DNA from: Tolypothrix sp. PCC 7910
Lineage (GTDB): Bacteria; Cyanobacteriota; Cyanobacteriia; Cyanobacteriales; Nostocaceae
Reading direction: 5' to 3'
Length of the DNA stretch: 64,000 nt
Assembly: GCF_011769525.1 (NCBI RefSeq)
Contig: NZ_CP050440.1
Coordinates: 3,039,501 to 3,103,500, forward strand
Part shown: in pieces, positions 9,001 to 17,181 of the stretch
Layout of the letters: each line of letters opens with the position of its first letter
Numbering within the stretch: position 1 is the stretch's first letter
Translations under genes and position numbers: made by a program
Notes under the pieces: model-generated
What the model was told of the DNA's origin: nothing
The model's input: only the letters and a program-made list of their open reading frames with translations
Database searches by the model: none

Positions 9001-11922
9001 CTAGGCTGATGCTACCTTGTTAAAATTCAACTTGTAACCAGTATCCACTAAGATCTTGTTGCCCAGAGAATCTAGATAGTTGCTAGCAAAAACATCTATA
9101 TAATAATTACCCGCAGCTAGGTTAGAGAGATTAAACGATTCTGATGTATTACCAGTATTTGCAGAAGTTGCTATTACTTCTCCTGCATCAATCAAGCCAT
9201 TATTATTGGCATCGTAAATCAATCTCATATCTGCATTTGCAGTCAAGTTACTGAGAGTTACTGATATCGTACCTGTACCACCCAGTTGAATGCGATGGAG
9301 TCGGTCAGTGAATTCACTATTGACGACATAGGAATAATATCCACCAGTAAAACTAGTACCTGCGGCTACGACATTACCATTGTTATAGTTATAAACCACG
9401 TTAGCCAGGGAAGTTTGAGTTCCACCTAAAGGCAAACTATAAGGTTGGGCTGCACCAAAGTTAATATTCCAACCAATATCTCGCAACGCAGCTAGAGACA
9501 ATTGGCTAAAGGACGAGGCTGCGCCTTTGGTGATATGAGTCATGGTTTCGTTACCAAAGACTTCCTCTTTCCAATGGATATAGTCAGAACCTACACCGAT
9601 ACCTGTTGTCAAAGGAATAGCTGTTTGGCTAAATGTTCCTCTTAATTCTCCATAAGCCCAGCCTGCATAAGTGTTGGCTTTATAAGTTCCGCTAGCTGGA
9701 TCGACAGAGGAACTGTTAACTAAGCCGACAAGTCCTAAAGCGTGACCAATCTCGTGAATAATTATATCTGGAGTGTAATTAGCAACTGTATTTAAGGTGT
9801 TGAGATAGCTACTACTGAGAGTTAATTGCCCGGAAGTAGGTATCATATGACCGTTAGCATCTGTGGCTGTGGTTAAAGAGTCACCTTGAGCTAAAGTACT
9901 GCCAGTAATGGAAGTGTCCTCAAAAACTTTCAATGCAAAAGTTTGGGCGCTATTGAAGCTGCTATAAGCGATCGCATTTTTCCAGAAGTTAATTGCCTTT
10001 TGAATGGTAGTTTGTGCAGTGGCGTTGATGTTGTTACCAAAAGAAGGACTAATAGAAAAACTTAGATTATCGCTAGTAGTAGGGGTAAAATTCGTACTGA
10101 GATTATAGTTAGCAGTTTGATTGTTATAGCTCATGACTTGCACATAATAATTACCAGCATCCAGAAAGCGACGAATGGATTCGCTAGTAGTACCACGTTC
10201 CCATTGCCAAGCTAGAATCTCTCCAGCATCTAAAACTCCTGTTGTAGAGTTGTAGAGTTGAGCAGTATCAATCGCTCCATTCCCATTAATATCTTTAATC
10301 AAGCGAACATCAGCATCGCCAGTTAAACCAGTTAAATTGGCTGTAAACACACCAGACTGATTCACTGTAAAACGATAAAAGTCATTGGTATCCGTAGCGC
10401 TGACTTTTTCATTTCGTGAGAAAGCCGCTGAATTTTCTACTTCAGCATTACCTAAAGAATTACCTGGATCTGTTGAAGGAGCAGCAGAGACGGTCAAATT
10501 ATAGTTAGTGGTAGTGCTACCCGATTGATAAACTTGAATATAATAGTTACCCGCACCTAATTGCAGACTCATAGACTCTGCTGTAGAGCCAGAATTAGCG
10601 CTAGTTTGAATTATTGCACCATTACTGTTAAGTAGTTGCACATTAGCATCTGCACTTAATTCGTTAAGTGAGAGGTTAAAGTCGCTATAAGTTGATAAGT
10701 TGAACTCATAATAATCATTGCAGTCAACAGCACTGAGGCGATCGCGGAAATTACCACTACCACTAACTGTACCCATCTTAAAAGCATTAGCAGTAGTATT
10801 ACCAGCAACATCAATAGCAGTTAGTTGATTCAAGTTGCTACTAACCCCACTGATTTTCCAAGTAGGATCTGCAACCTGATCAAATAGAACTCCGTTGAGG
10901 AGTTTGTCATTATTCATGTACCACAAGACATTTTGACCTGTATTGTAGTCGCGCCAAACTAAGTCTGGGTGACCATCATTATTGAAATCACCTGCTCCTT
11001 CTATTTTCCAGTTAGTATATGCGACAGGCTCGAATAAAACTCCGTTGAGGAGTTTGTCATTATTCATGTACCACAAGACATTTTGCCCTGTATTGTAATC
11101 ACGCCAAATGATGTCTGGGTGACCATCATTATTGAAATCTGCTGTCCCTTCTATTTTCCAGTTAGTATATGCGACAGGCTCGAATAGAACTCCGTTGAGG
11201 AGTTTGTCATTATTCATGTACCACAAGACATTTTGCCCTGTATTGTAGTCACGCCAAATGATGTCTGGGTGACCATCATTATTGAAATCTGCTACTCCCT
11301 CAATTTTCCAGTTAGTATATACAACTGGCTCGAATAAAACTGCGTTAAGGAGTTTATCACCATTCATGTACCACAAGACATTTTGCCCTGTATTGTAGTT
11401 GCGCCAGACTAAGTCTGAGTGACCATCACCATTGAAATCTGCTGTCCCTTCTATTTTCCAGCTATTATCTAACACTTGATCAAATAAAACTCCGTTGAGG
11501 AGTTTATCATCATTCATTGCCCACAAAACATTTTGACCTGTAGCAGAGTTGCGCCATACTAAATCTGTTTGATGATCTTGAGTTGTTACAGACAGATTGT
11601 AGTTAGTACTGGAATTATTTGCGCCTTGGTAAACCCGTATGTAATAAGTTCCAGCATCCAGAATACTATTAATTGATTCAGATATACTATTGGGATTTGC
11701 CGATCTAGCAATTAATCCACCACTACTATTGAGTAGTTCTAAATTAGCATCATCACTCAAACTATAGAGGCACATATTAAAGGCACTGCGACTACTCAAA
11801 TGCAAGCTATAGTAGTCGTTACTATCACCAACACCCACCCAATCACTAAAGCTTTGGGTGCTGGAATTAAGATTAAGACCTAAAGCTGTATTTAACGTAT
11901 TACCTGCATTGTCAAAAGGCAT
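9001..11922 (-). CDS. large leishmanolysin-like zinc metalloprotease with PPC domains and FG-GAP-like repeats
   Basis: The 973-residue protein begins with a PPC-type beta domain (about 1-117). Five 50-residue repeats follow (120-365), each with a GQNVLW core and an FNxDGH calcium-loop-like end. Two more PPC-like domains follow (about 375-490 and 495-620), then a protease domain, then a final PPC-like domain (about 860-973). The zinc site is HEIGHALG (His723, Glu724, His727). The usual metzincin third ligand eleven residues after the first is Gly. Instead His783 precedes Met794 by eleven residues in an HW-(N)9-M pattern, as in leishmanolysin (M8). There is no N-terminal Sec signal, which fits export by a type I system. 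No RTX nonapeptides are seen. Confidence 0.85.
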   Translation of the reverse strand: MPFDNAGNTLNTALGLNLNSSTQSFSDWVGVGDSNDYYSLHLSSRSAFNMCLYSLSDDANLELLNSSGGLIARSANPNSISESINSILDAGTYYIRVYQGANNSSTNYNLSVTTQDHQTDLVWRNSATGQNVLWAMNDDKLLNGVLFDQVLDNSWKIEGTADFNGDGHSDLVWRNYNTGQNVLWYMNGDKLLNAVLFEPVVYTNWKIEGVADFNNDGHPDIIWRDYNTGQNVLWYMNNDKLLNGVLFEPVAYTNWKIEGTADFNNDGHPDIIWRDYNTGQNVLWYMNNDKLLNGVLFEPVAYTNWKIEGAGDFNNDGHPDLVWRDYNTGQNVLWYMNNDKLLNGVLFDQVADPTWKISGVSSNLNQLTAIDVAGNTTANAFKMGTVSGSGNFRDRLSAVDCNDYYEFNLSTYSDFNLSLNELSADANVQLLNSNGAIIQTSANSGSTAESMSLQLGAGNYYIQVYQSGSTTTNYNLTVSAAPSTDPGNSLGNAEVENSAAFSRNEKVSATDTNDFYRFTVNQSGVFTANLTGLTGDADVRLIKDINGNGAIDTAQLYNSTTGVLDAGEILAWQWERGTTSESIRRFLDAGNYYVQVMSYNNQTANYNLSTNFTPTTSDNLSFSISPSFGNNINATAQTTIQKAINFWKNAIAYSSFNSAQTFALKVFEDTSITGSTLAQGDSLTTATDANGHMIPTSGQLTLSSSYLNTLNTVANYTPDIIIHEIGHALGLVGLVNSSSVDPASGTYKANTYAGWAYGELRGTFSQTAIPLTTGIGVGSDYIHWKEEVFGNETMTHITKGAASSFSQLSLAALRDIGWNINFGAAQPYSLPLGGTQTSLANVVYNYNNGNVVAAGTSFTGGYYSYVVNSEFTDRLHRIQLGGTGTISVTLSNLTANADMRLIYDANNNGLIDAGEVIATSANTGNTSESFNLSNLAAGNYYIDVFASNYLDSLGNKILVDTGYKLNFNKVASA
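10840..11565 (-). repeat. five tandem 150-bp coding repeats (FG-GAP-like)
   Basis: The repeat unit is exactly 150 bp (50 codons). The copies at 11011-11160 and 11161-11310 differ at only 7 of 150 bases by my count, while outer copies are more diverged. Such near-identity points to recent unit duplication or gene conversion inside the gene. Confidence 0.9.
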
Positions 11923-12271
11923 AAATATACCTATATTATTGGCTTACATTACACCCTTGAACACCTAGCTAGCTAAAGGTTTCACAAGGAAAAAATGGAC
12001 AGAATTGATTCGATTCTGCGCTTGGTTATGCAAAATAACCTGGGTATACCTGCCCATTTTTAAATTAAAATATTATGACTTGTCAGTATATTTTCGTTAT
12101 TTGCCGATAATAATTCAGCCAAAATATGGCGACATCTCTATTTCCAAATTAGACAATCAATATTTATACTTGTTACTCAAAGTCTTAAATTAACAATAGT
12201 ATTCAGTAAATATCACATTCAGTTATGGAATAGAATCAACGTGATATTCTGACAATAATAAAGCTGATAAA

Positions 12272-12412
12272 AAACTCTACCCATAAGGGGATGAAGTTTT
12301 TGAACATAGGAAATAAGGGATAGGGCATAGGGCATGGCAAAGAATTTACCTATGCGCTATGTCCGAAGCAACGGGGCGACTATTTCTTTCTACCCAAAAG
12401 AGGATGAAGTTT
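12272..12412. repeat. pair of CRISPR-repeat-like direct repeats flanking an STRR
   Basis: Two related sequences, at about 12275-12299 and 12388-12412, share the core CTACCCAxAAGxGGATGAAG and the TTT that follows. They are separated by 88 bases that include a GGGCATA heptamer block. The shape (pyrimidine-rich start, small hairpin, GGATGAAG end) resembles cyanobacterial CRISPR repeats. Two copies at this distance do not make an array, and no cas gene is present. Confidence 0.3.
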
Positions 12413-12760
12413 CCCGTCGTTTTCAATGAATAGAACACTGATAAATTCGTCAAAAATGACTGATGTATTAATTTAAATTTTTATTATCGGTTTTTAAGTA
12501 TTGTTACTTAAATATTTAACATTTTTTTATACTTATCTTTGAAAATTTATCAAAATAAAAGTTATTAAGGTATATTTTTATACAAAAATAGATAAAATTG
12601 GAGAATTCATCTGTTAATAGCTTTGATTTATGGATGCGTAAGCGATCGCATAATGAAGATTTGAGTTTTGCACTTTGAAGCACTGGAGTGTTTATACCAA
12701 TTTGAATCAAGAATGCGAAAGATAGGTAGGGGTCAACACCACTTACTTTGGCGAGATTTA

Positions 12761-12788
12761 AATCCCCGACTAGAAAAAGTCGAGGATT
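12761..12788. repeat. imperfect palindrome, dispersed-repeat candidate
   Basis: AATCCCCGACT and AGTCGAGGATT form an 11-base inverted repeat with one mismatch around a short A-rich loop. From memory, similar CCCCGACT palindromes are scattered in Nostoc-type genomes; this looks like a decayed copy. Confidence 0.45.
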
Positions 12789-12884
12789 TGGACAGCAGCG
12801 CTTGCTTAAGTTAGCGCTATTCATGGGTAGGGTGCTAATGAAAACTGCCGAGACTACCCAGTTCATGATCACTACTTCAGCAGA

Positions 12885-14345
12885 TCAAATGTTAACGAAC
12901 CATTTTCGTAATTCATCCACCTGTTCTTGGAATTGGCGCAGAATTTTTTCTACATCGCTTGTTGGCTCATCATCATTTTTTGGCTGATCTTTCAAGCTGT
13001 TGTAACTGCTGCTATTAAAATCGCTCTCATAGTATCGCAATTGTGACCAGGTATCAGCTTGGAAACTGTAATTGCTTTCAGCCTCAGAGGTAATATTTAA
13101 GCTGAAATCAGCCAGATGATTCTCATTCATGGGGCTAACATTAAAACCAGAAGTAGACATTTGTGTACTATTAGCTGCTATCTCTGCAACAAACTGACTA
13201 ATCAAGGAAGTAGCACTGAGACCTAGGTTTGGATCTGAGCCATTATTTCCAGCAGTCTGTGTGATAATTTGCCGGACTTGAGCATCAGTTAGCAGCGGAT
13301 TAGCACTCAGCATTAAAGCCACTACCCCAGCAACGTGGGGAGTTGCCATTGAAGTGCCGCTGTAGTAAGCATACTGATCACCAGGTATTGATGAGTAGAT
13401 ATTTACTCCTGGTGCCGTGACATAGGCGAGTTGCGAGATTCCTGGTCTGTTAGAAAAGTCAGCTATGTTATTGTTTTGATCTACAGCTCCAACTGCTAAC
13501 CCCCACTGGTCGGCATAGCTGCCTGGGTAAGATATGACGGGTAGACCATTATTACCAGCTGCCATTACTACAACTACCCCTTTTTTGCTGGCATATTCGA
13601 TGGCTGATGCTAGGGTGCTGTTAGGAAAATTACTACCGAGGCTGAGATTAATGACATCTGCACCTTGATTGACAGCATAGTAAATACCATTAGCGATCGA
13701 GCTAACCGAACCTGCACCACCATCATTGAGAGCTTTTACAGGCATAATTTTGGCATTATAGGCAACGCCAGTCACACCAAAACCATTGTTTTCTCCAGCA
13801 ATAGTGCCAGAAACATGAGTGCCATGACCATTTCTATCCATGACTTCATTGGTGCTGTCTATAAAGTTCCAACCGTGGACATCATCAATGTAGCCATCGC
13901 CATCATCATCTATGCCATTACCAGCAACTTCTCTAGTATTAGTCCAGATATTATTTCTTAAATCTATATGGTTGTAGTCAACGCCAGTATCAATCACAGC
14001 AACTACAACACCTTGACCTGTATATCCTCTGGCCCAGGCTTCTGGTGCTTTGATTAAGTCATCTCCCCAATCATTGCCCCCAACATTAGGAACATCAGCA
14101 AAAGTATTTTGACCAATAGCCTTAGCAACTGCAGCTCCTGCATTTACCAGACCATAGCCAGTTGTAGAGTCATAACTTTGAGTATTAAAAGTATCGTTAC
14201 TATTAATTGTTGCGTCAAAACTACTACGGCTATTGTTGTTTAAGCTGTAGTTATCTCTAAGAGTAAAAGTATCTACTGAGGAGATAGGAGTGACATTTAG
14301 CCCATTATCAGTTAATGATTTTTGATTAGTATACTCAAGGGGCAT
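12885..14345 (-). CDS. subtilisin-like serine protease (peptidase S8)
   Basis: The 486-residue protein contains a complete S8 catalytic domain over about residues 90-380. Asp119 is in VIDTGVD, His174 in NGHGTHVSG, the oxyanion Asn265 in AAGNNG, and Ser332 in SGTSMATPH. An Asp-rich loop near 146-155 (DDDGDGYIDD) looks like a calcium site. Residues 1-90 are Ser/Asn-rich and contain no Sec signal. The C-terminal 100 residues are unassigned. It is probably extracellular or calcium-dependent like other cyanobacterial subtilases. It sits 960 bp upstream of the metalloprotease on the same strand. Confidence 0.93.
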   Translation of the reverse strand: MPLEYTNQKSLTDNGLNVTPISSVDTFTLRDNYSLNNNSRSSFDATINSNDTFNTQSYDSTTGYGLVNAGAAVAKAIGQNTFADVPNVGGNDWGDDLIKAPEAWARGYTGQGVVVAVIDTGVDYNHIDLRNNIWTNTREVAGNGIDDDGDGYIDDVHGWNFIDSTNEVMDRNGHGTHVSGTIAGENNGFGVTGVAYNAKIMPVKALNDGGAGSVSSIANGIYYAVNQGADVINLSLGSNFPNSTLASAIEYASKKGVVVVMAAGNNGLPVISYPGSYADQWGLAVGAVDQNNNIADFSNRPGISQLAYVTAPGVNIYSSIPGDQYAYYSGTSMATPHVAGVVALMLSANPLLTDAQVRQIITQTAGNNGSDPNLGLSATSLISQFVAEIAANSTQMSTSGFNVSPMNENHLADFSLNITSEAESNYSFQADTWSQLRYYESDFNSSSYNSLKDQPKNDDEPTSDVEKILRQFQEQVDELRKWFVNI

Positions 14346-14568
14346 AAGTAATTTTTCCTCAAAGATAAGAAGATTTTTTGACAGCCAAAACTTTTAAAAC
14401 CTCTGTTATTAAGAGGCATTAAATAACAACAATTGGTATTGCCAATAATTACTATGAAATTCAAGAAAAAAAAGATATTTAAATTACAAAGAAGTTGTTA
14501 AAAACTGTAAAAAATGTGGAGTCATATACGAATCGGATTCGAGTTATGAAAAAATCTCAATTACCAGA

Positions 14569-14595
14569 GGTGCGTTACGCTATCGCTAACACACC
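14569..14595. repeat. 27-base palindrome related to the 36171-36251 element
   Basis: Arms GGTGCGTTA and TAACACACC pair with one mismatch around CGCTATCGC. The same arms and a similar core occur in the 81-bp palindromic element at 36171-36251, so both appear to belong to one dispersed family. It lies upstream of the subtilase, in its probable promoter region. Confidence 0.5.
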
Positions 14596-14672
14596 AGACG
14601 CATTACTCATATAATTTCAAACATCAATATGAGTCCTATCTCTTATCTGTATTATTCCACCACAGTTTTGTA

Positions 14673-16019
14673 TCATTTAAAAATTAAATCTAACCGTTCT
14701 TGGGTAATATTCATAGCTTCTACTGGCGAATTTTTACCCAGTAATACAGATTCAATTGCCCGACCTAAATTATCAGAAATCCTGGCATAATTGGGAAAAA
14801 TAGGACGCGATCGCCCATATTTTGCTTGGTCTAAAAAAACTTTAAGTTGAGGGAATTTCTCAGTAAATGTTTGATATTTAGCACTTTTGCGGGATTTTAA
14901 ATTTACAGGTAAATAGCCAGTTCCTAGGGCTAGTTCTGTTTGAAATGCTTCACTAACAGCATACTCAGCAAACTTAAAGGCAGCTTGTTGCTGTTTTGCT
15001 GTAGTTTTGAACAAGAACAAGTTTTCACCGCCAATACTAGTAGCAGGATTTTGTTGAATGGGAATGGGAAAAACACCAAAATCTACACCACTTTGTTGAA
15101 ATTCTCCCAAACTCCACGGGCCTGTAACTTGCATGGCAACTTTACCGCTAACCAAGGCATTAATTTCATAACCTCGTTCTGGTTCAGATAGCATAGCGGA
15201 ACCATCGTTAATCAAATCGTGCCAAAATTGCAAAGCTGCGATCGCACCTTGATTATCTTTTAAATTTACAGATGCGGCTTCCTGCGATTCCCCACCAATT
15301 AATTCACCGCCGCCACTCCACATAAAGGGTAACCAGGTAAATACAGTAAATTCTCCTTTACCCAAAGGTAGCAGCATCCCATACCGATCAATTTGCCCAT
15401 CGCCATTGGTATCATGAGCTAATTTCTTAGCTACTTGTCGCAACTCTTGCCAAGTCCGCGGTAATTTTTCAATTCCTGCGGCTTTAAACAAACTGGGACG
15501 ATAAAAAACGCCAACATTATTTGTTGCAAAAGGAAGTGACCAAATCTTGCCGTCATATTCCATTGATGTAAATAAAGTAGGGTCAATTTCGTCTTTAATC
15601 GGTGAATTTCCTAGTAATTCATCCAAAGGGGTTAAAGCATCAAGTTCCACTAATTGACCAGCAATGGTTGGGTTGTACCACAATAAATCAGGCGGTGCAT
15701 TACCTACCACCGCTGCCAAAATTTTTGGCATTTGCTGATCCTGCTGTCCCACATACAGCGATTCTACTTGAATATTCGGGTGGGTTTGGTTAAATTTATC
15801 TACTAGCTTTTGCAATACATCTCGATTTGGCGGTGGATTCACCCCTTGCCACAAGGTTACATGAACCACCTGTGCATCTGCGACTCGCTTTTGGATAACT
15901 TGACATCCTGTGACAACTAATACGCCTACAAGCATCAACAGCAGCCAGCGTTTAAGGTGGCGAGAAAATATCTTGCTGTTTCGCTGGGGAGGGTGAGGAG
16001 GCGAAAAAAAGTTGTACAT
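14673..16019 (-). CDS. ABC transporter sugar-type substrate-binding lipoprotein
   Basis: This 448-residue protein has a long basic N-terminus (RHLKRW), a hydrophobic segment and the lipobox VVTGC with Cys39, so it should be anchored in a membrane as a lipoprotein. The mature part is an extracellular solute-binding family 1 protein (SBP type MalE/UgpB): VTLWQGVNPP at its start, FNQTHPNIQVE, GDGQIDRYGM and LPFMWSGGGE. The ligand is likely an oligosaccharide or glycoside. No permease or ATPase gene is adjacent, so it is an orphan that must share transporter parts encoded elsewhere. Confidence 0.9.
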   Translation of the reverse strand: MYNFFSPPHPPQRNSKIFSRHLKRWLLLMLVGVLVVTGCQVIQKRVADAQVVHVTLWQGVNPPPNRDVLQKLVDKFNQTHPNIQVESLYVGQQDQQMPKILAAVVGNAPPDLLWYNPTIAGQLVELDALTPLDELLGNSPIKDEIDPTLFTSMEYDGKIWSLPFATNNVGVFYRPSLFKAAGIEKLPRTWQELRQVAKKLAHDTNGDGQIDRYGMLLPLGKGEFTVFTWLPFMWSGGGELIGGESQEAASVNLKDNQGAIAALQFWHDLINDGSAMLSEPERGYEINALVSGKVAMQVTGPWSLGEFQQSGVDFGVFPIPIQQNPATSIGGENLFLFKTTAKQQQAAFKFAEYAVSEAFQTELALGTGYLPVNLKSRKSAKYQTFTEKFPQLKVFLDQAKYGRSRPIFPNYARISDNLGRAIESVLLGKNSPVEAMNITQERLDLIFK

Positions 16020-16133
16020 GACGTTGATTAATCATCAATTATCAAAAGCGATCGCCTCAACTTTTACACCTTCTGCCAGCTTTCCACAATTATCTTAAGT
16101 TAGGAATTTGGGGAATTGGTAATTGGTGATCGG

Positions 16134-16224
16134 TAATGGGTAATGGGTAATGGGTAATGGGTAATGGGTAATGGGTAATGGGTAATGGGTAATGGGTAAT
16201 GGGTAATGAGTAATGGGTAATGCG
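16134..16224. repeat. (TAATGGG)n heptanucleotide tandem repeat
   Basis: Ten perfect consecutive TAATGGG units (16134-16203) are followed by TAATGAG, TAATGGG and TAATGCG. This is the longest uniform STRR in the window, and its uniformity suggests recent slippage-driven expansion. It lies between the substrate-binding protein and yebC. Confidence 0.95.
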
Positions 16225-16256
16225 TCATGGAAATTTCTCCCCTGCTTCCTCATCTC

Positions 16257-16313
16257 CCACCCTACGGGTTCGCCTTTAGGCGTTCTCGTAGAGTAGCCGC
16301 TATCGCGTCTACA
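16257..16313. repeat. dispersed intergenic repeat candidate
   Basis: A GC-richer block with the hairpin CGCCTTTAGGCG, followed by TTCTCGTAGAGTAGCCGC. It stands out from the AT-rich spacer and resembles, from memory, dispersed repeats of Nostoc-type genomes. No second close copy was found inside this window. Confidence 0.35.
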
Positions 16314-16422
16314 TCTCCCTTGTCCCTTTTTTCCTTTTTACCTTTTCCCCAATCCCCAATCCCCAATCCCCCATGCCCAGCTATATCTTAATCTGGAGAT
16401 AGAGTCTAGATAAATTTAGGTT

Positions 16423-17181
16423 ATGGCAGGACATAGTAAATGGGCAAATATTAAGCGCCAGAAGGCGGTTGTGGATGCCAGAAAGGGTAAAACCTTCACT
16501 CAGCTGTCACGGGCGATTATTGTGGCGGTTAGAAGCGGTATTCCAGATCCAGCAGGGAATTTTCAACTGCGGACTGCGATTGATAAGGCCAAGGCGGCTG
16601 GTATTCCCAATGATAATATTGAACGGGCGATCGCTAAGGGTGCGGGGACATTTGGCGGTGATAACTCTAATTTTGAGGCGATTCGCTATGAAGGTTACGG
16701 CCCTGGTGGTGTAGCAATTTTAATTGAAGCCCTCACAGATAATCGTAATCGTACTGCTGCGGATTTACGTGTGGCTTTTAGTAAAAATGGTGGCAATCTT
16801 GGTGAAACTGGTTGTGTTAGCTGGATGTTTGACCAAAAAGGTGTTTGTACAGTCCAAGGCGTAGTTGATGAGGAACAGCTTTTAGAGGCATCCTTGGAAG
16901 GTGGAGCTGAGTCTTACGAAATGGCTGAGGATGAAATGGCTGAAGTTTTTAGTGAAGTAGAAAATTTAGAAACTCTCAGTAAAACCCTCAAAGACAAAGG
17001 CTTTAAAGTGACTGATGCGGAATTGCGCTGGATTCCTAGTAATACTGTGGAAGTGACAGATTCCGATCAAGCGCGATCGCTTCTGAAGTTAATTGATACT
17101 TTAGAAGGTTTGGATGATGTGCAAAATGTAACATCTAATTTTGAAATGGCAGAAAACCTGATGGCTTTGAGTATGGTTTAG
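16423..17181 (+). CDS. YebC/PmpR-family protein
   Basis: The 252-residue protein starts [14 protein letters not shown], the signature N-terminus of the YebC/TACO1 family, and is full length. Family motifs include the DARKGKTF segment, [11 protein letters not shown], and YEGYGPGG near residue 90. Family members were first described as transcription regulators and have more recently been linked to translation of difficult peptide stretches. No partner gene is adjacent. The start has AGG about eight bases upstream. Confidence 0.95.
   Translation: MAGHSKWANIKRQKAVVDARKGKTFTQLSRAIIVAVRSGIPDPAGNFQLRTAIDKAKAAGIPNDNIERAIAKGAGTFGGDNSNFEAIRYEGYGPGGVAILIEALTDNRNRTAADLRVAFSKNGGNLGETGCVSWMFDQKGVCTVQGVVDEEQLLEASLEGGAESYEMAEDEMAEVFSEVENLETLSKTLKDKGFKVTDAELRWIPSNTVEVTDSDQARSLLKLIDTLEGLDDVQNVTSNFEMAENLMALSMV

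Larger units (their letters stand above)
11923..12884. other. intergenic region, 962 bp, repeats but no convincing gene
   Basis: This AT-rich stretch separates the two exoprotease genes. It contains an eight-base inverted repeat (AATATCAC ... GTGATATT, about 12207-12248), a pair of related 25-base direct repeats (12272-12412), a small heptamer block near 12315-12335, and a decayed palindrome at 12761-12788. ORFs here are short, with weak starts and skewed composition. I treat none as real. Confidence 0.5.

Noticed and set aside
8782-9009. Plus-strand ORF directly after the HlyD gene
   Set aside because: Starts two bases after the HlyD stop with no ribosome site. It is Phe/Ser/Leu-rich, and its end overlaps the metalloprotease stop antisense.
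12005-12193. Plus-strand 62-codon ORF upstream of the metalloprotease
   Set aside because: TTG start without a ribosome site, in AT-rich sequence; looks like chance.
12516-12987. Minus-strand ORF 12516-12872 and plus-strand ORF 12748-12987 between and into the protease genes
   Set aside because: Composition is not protein-like, starts are weak, and the second runs antisense into the subtilase 3' end.
14521-14545. CGAATCGGATTCG considered as a tRNA T-arm
   Set aside because: It is only a short palindrome; no acceptor stem, D-arm or anticodon arm surrounds it. No tRNA gene was found anywhere in the window.
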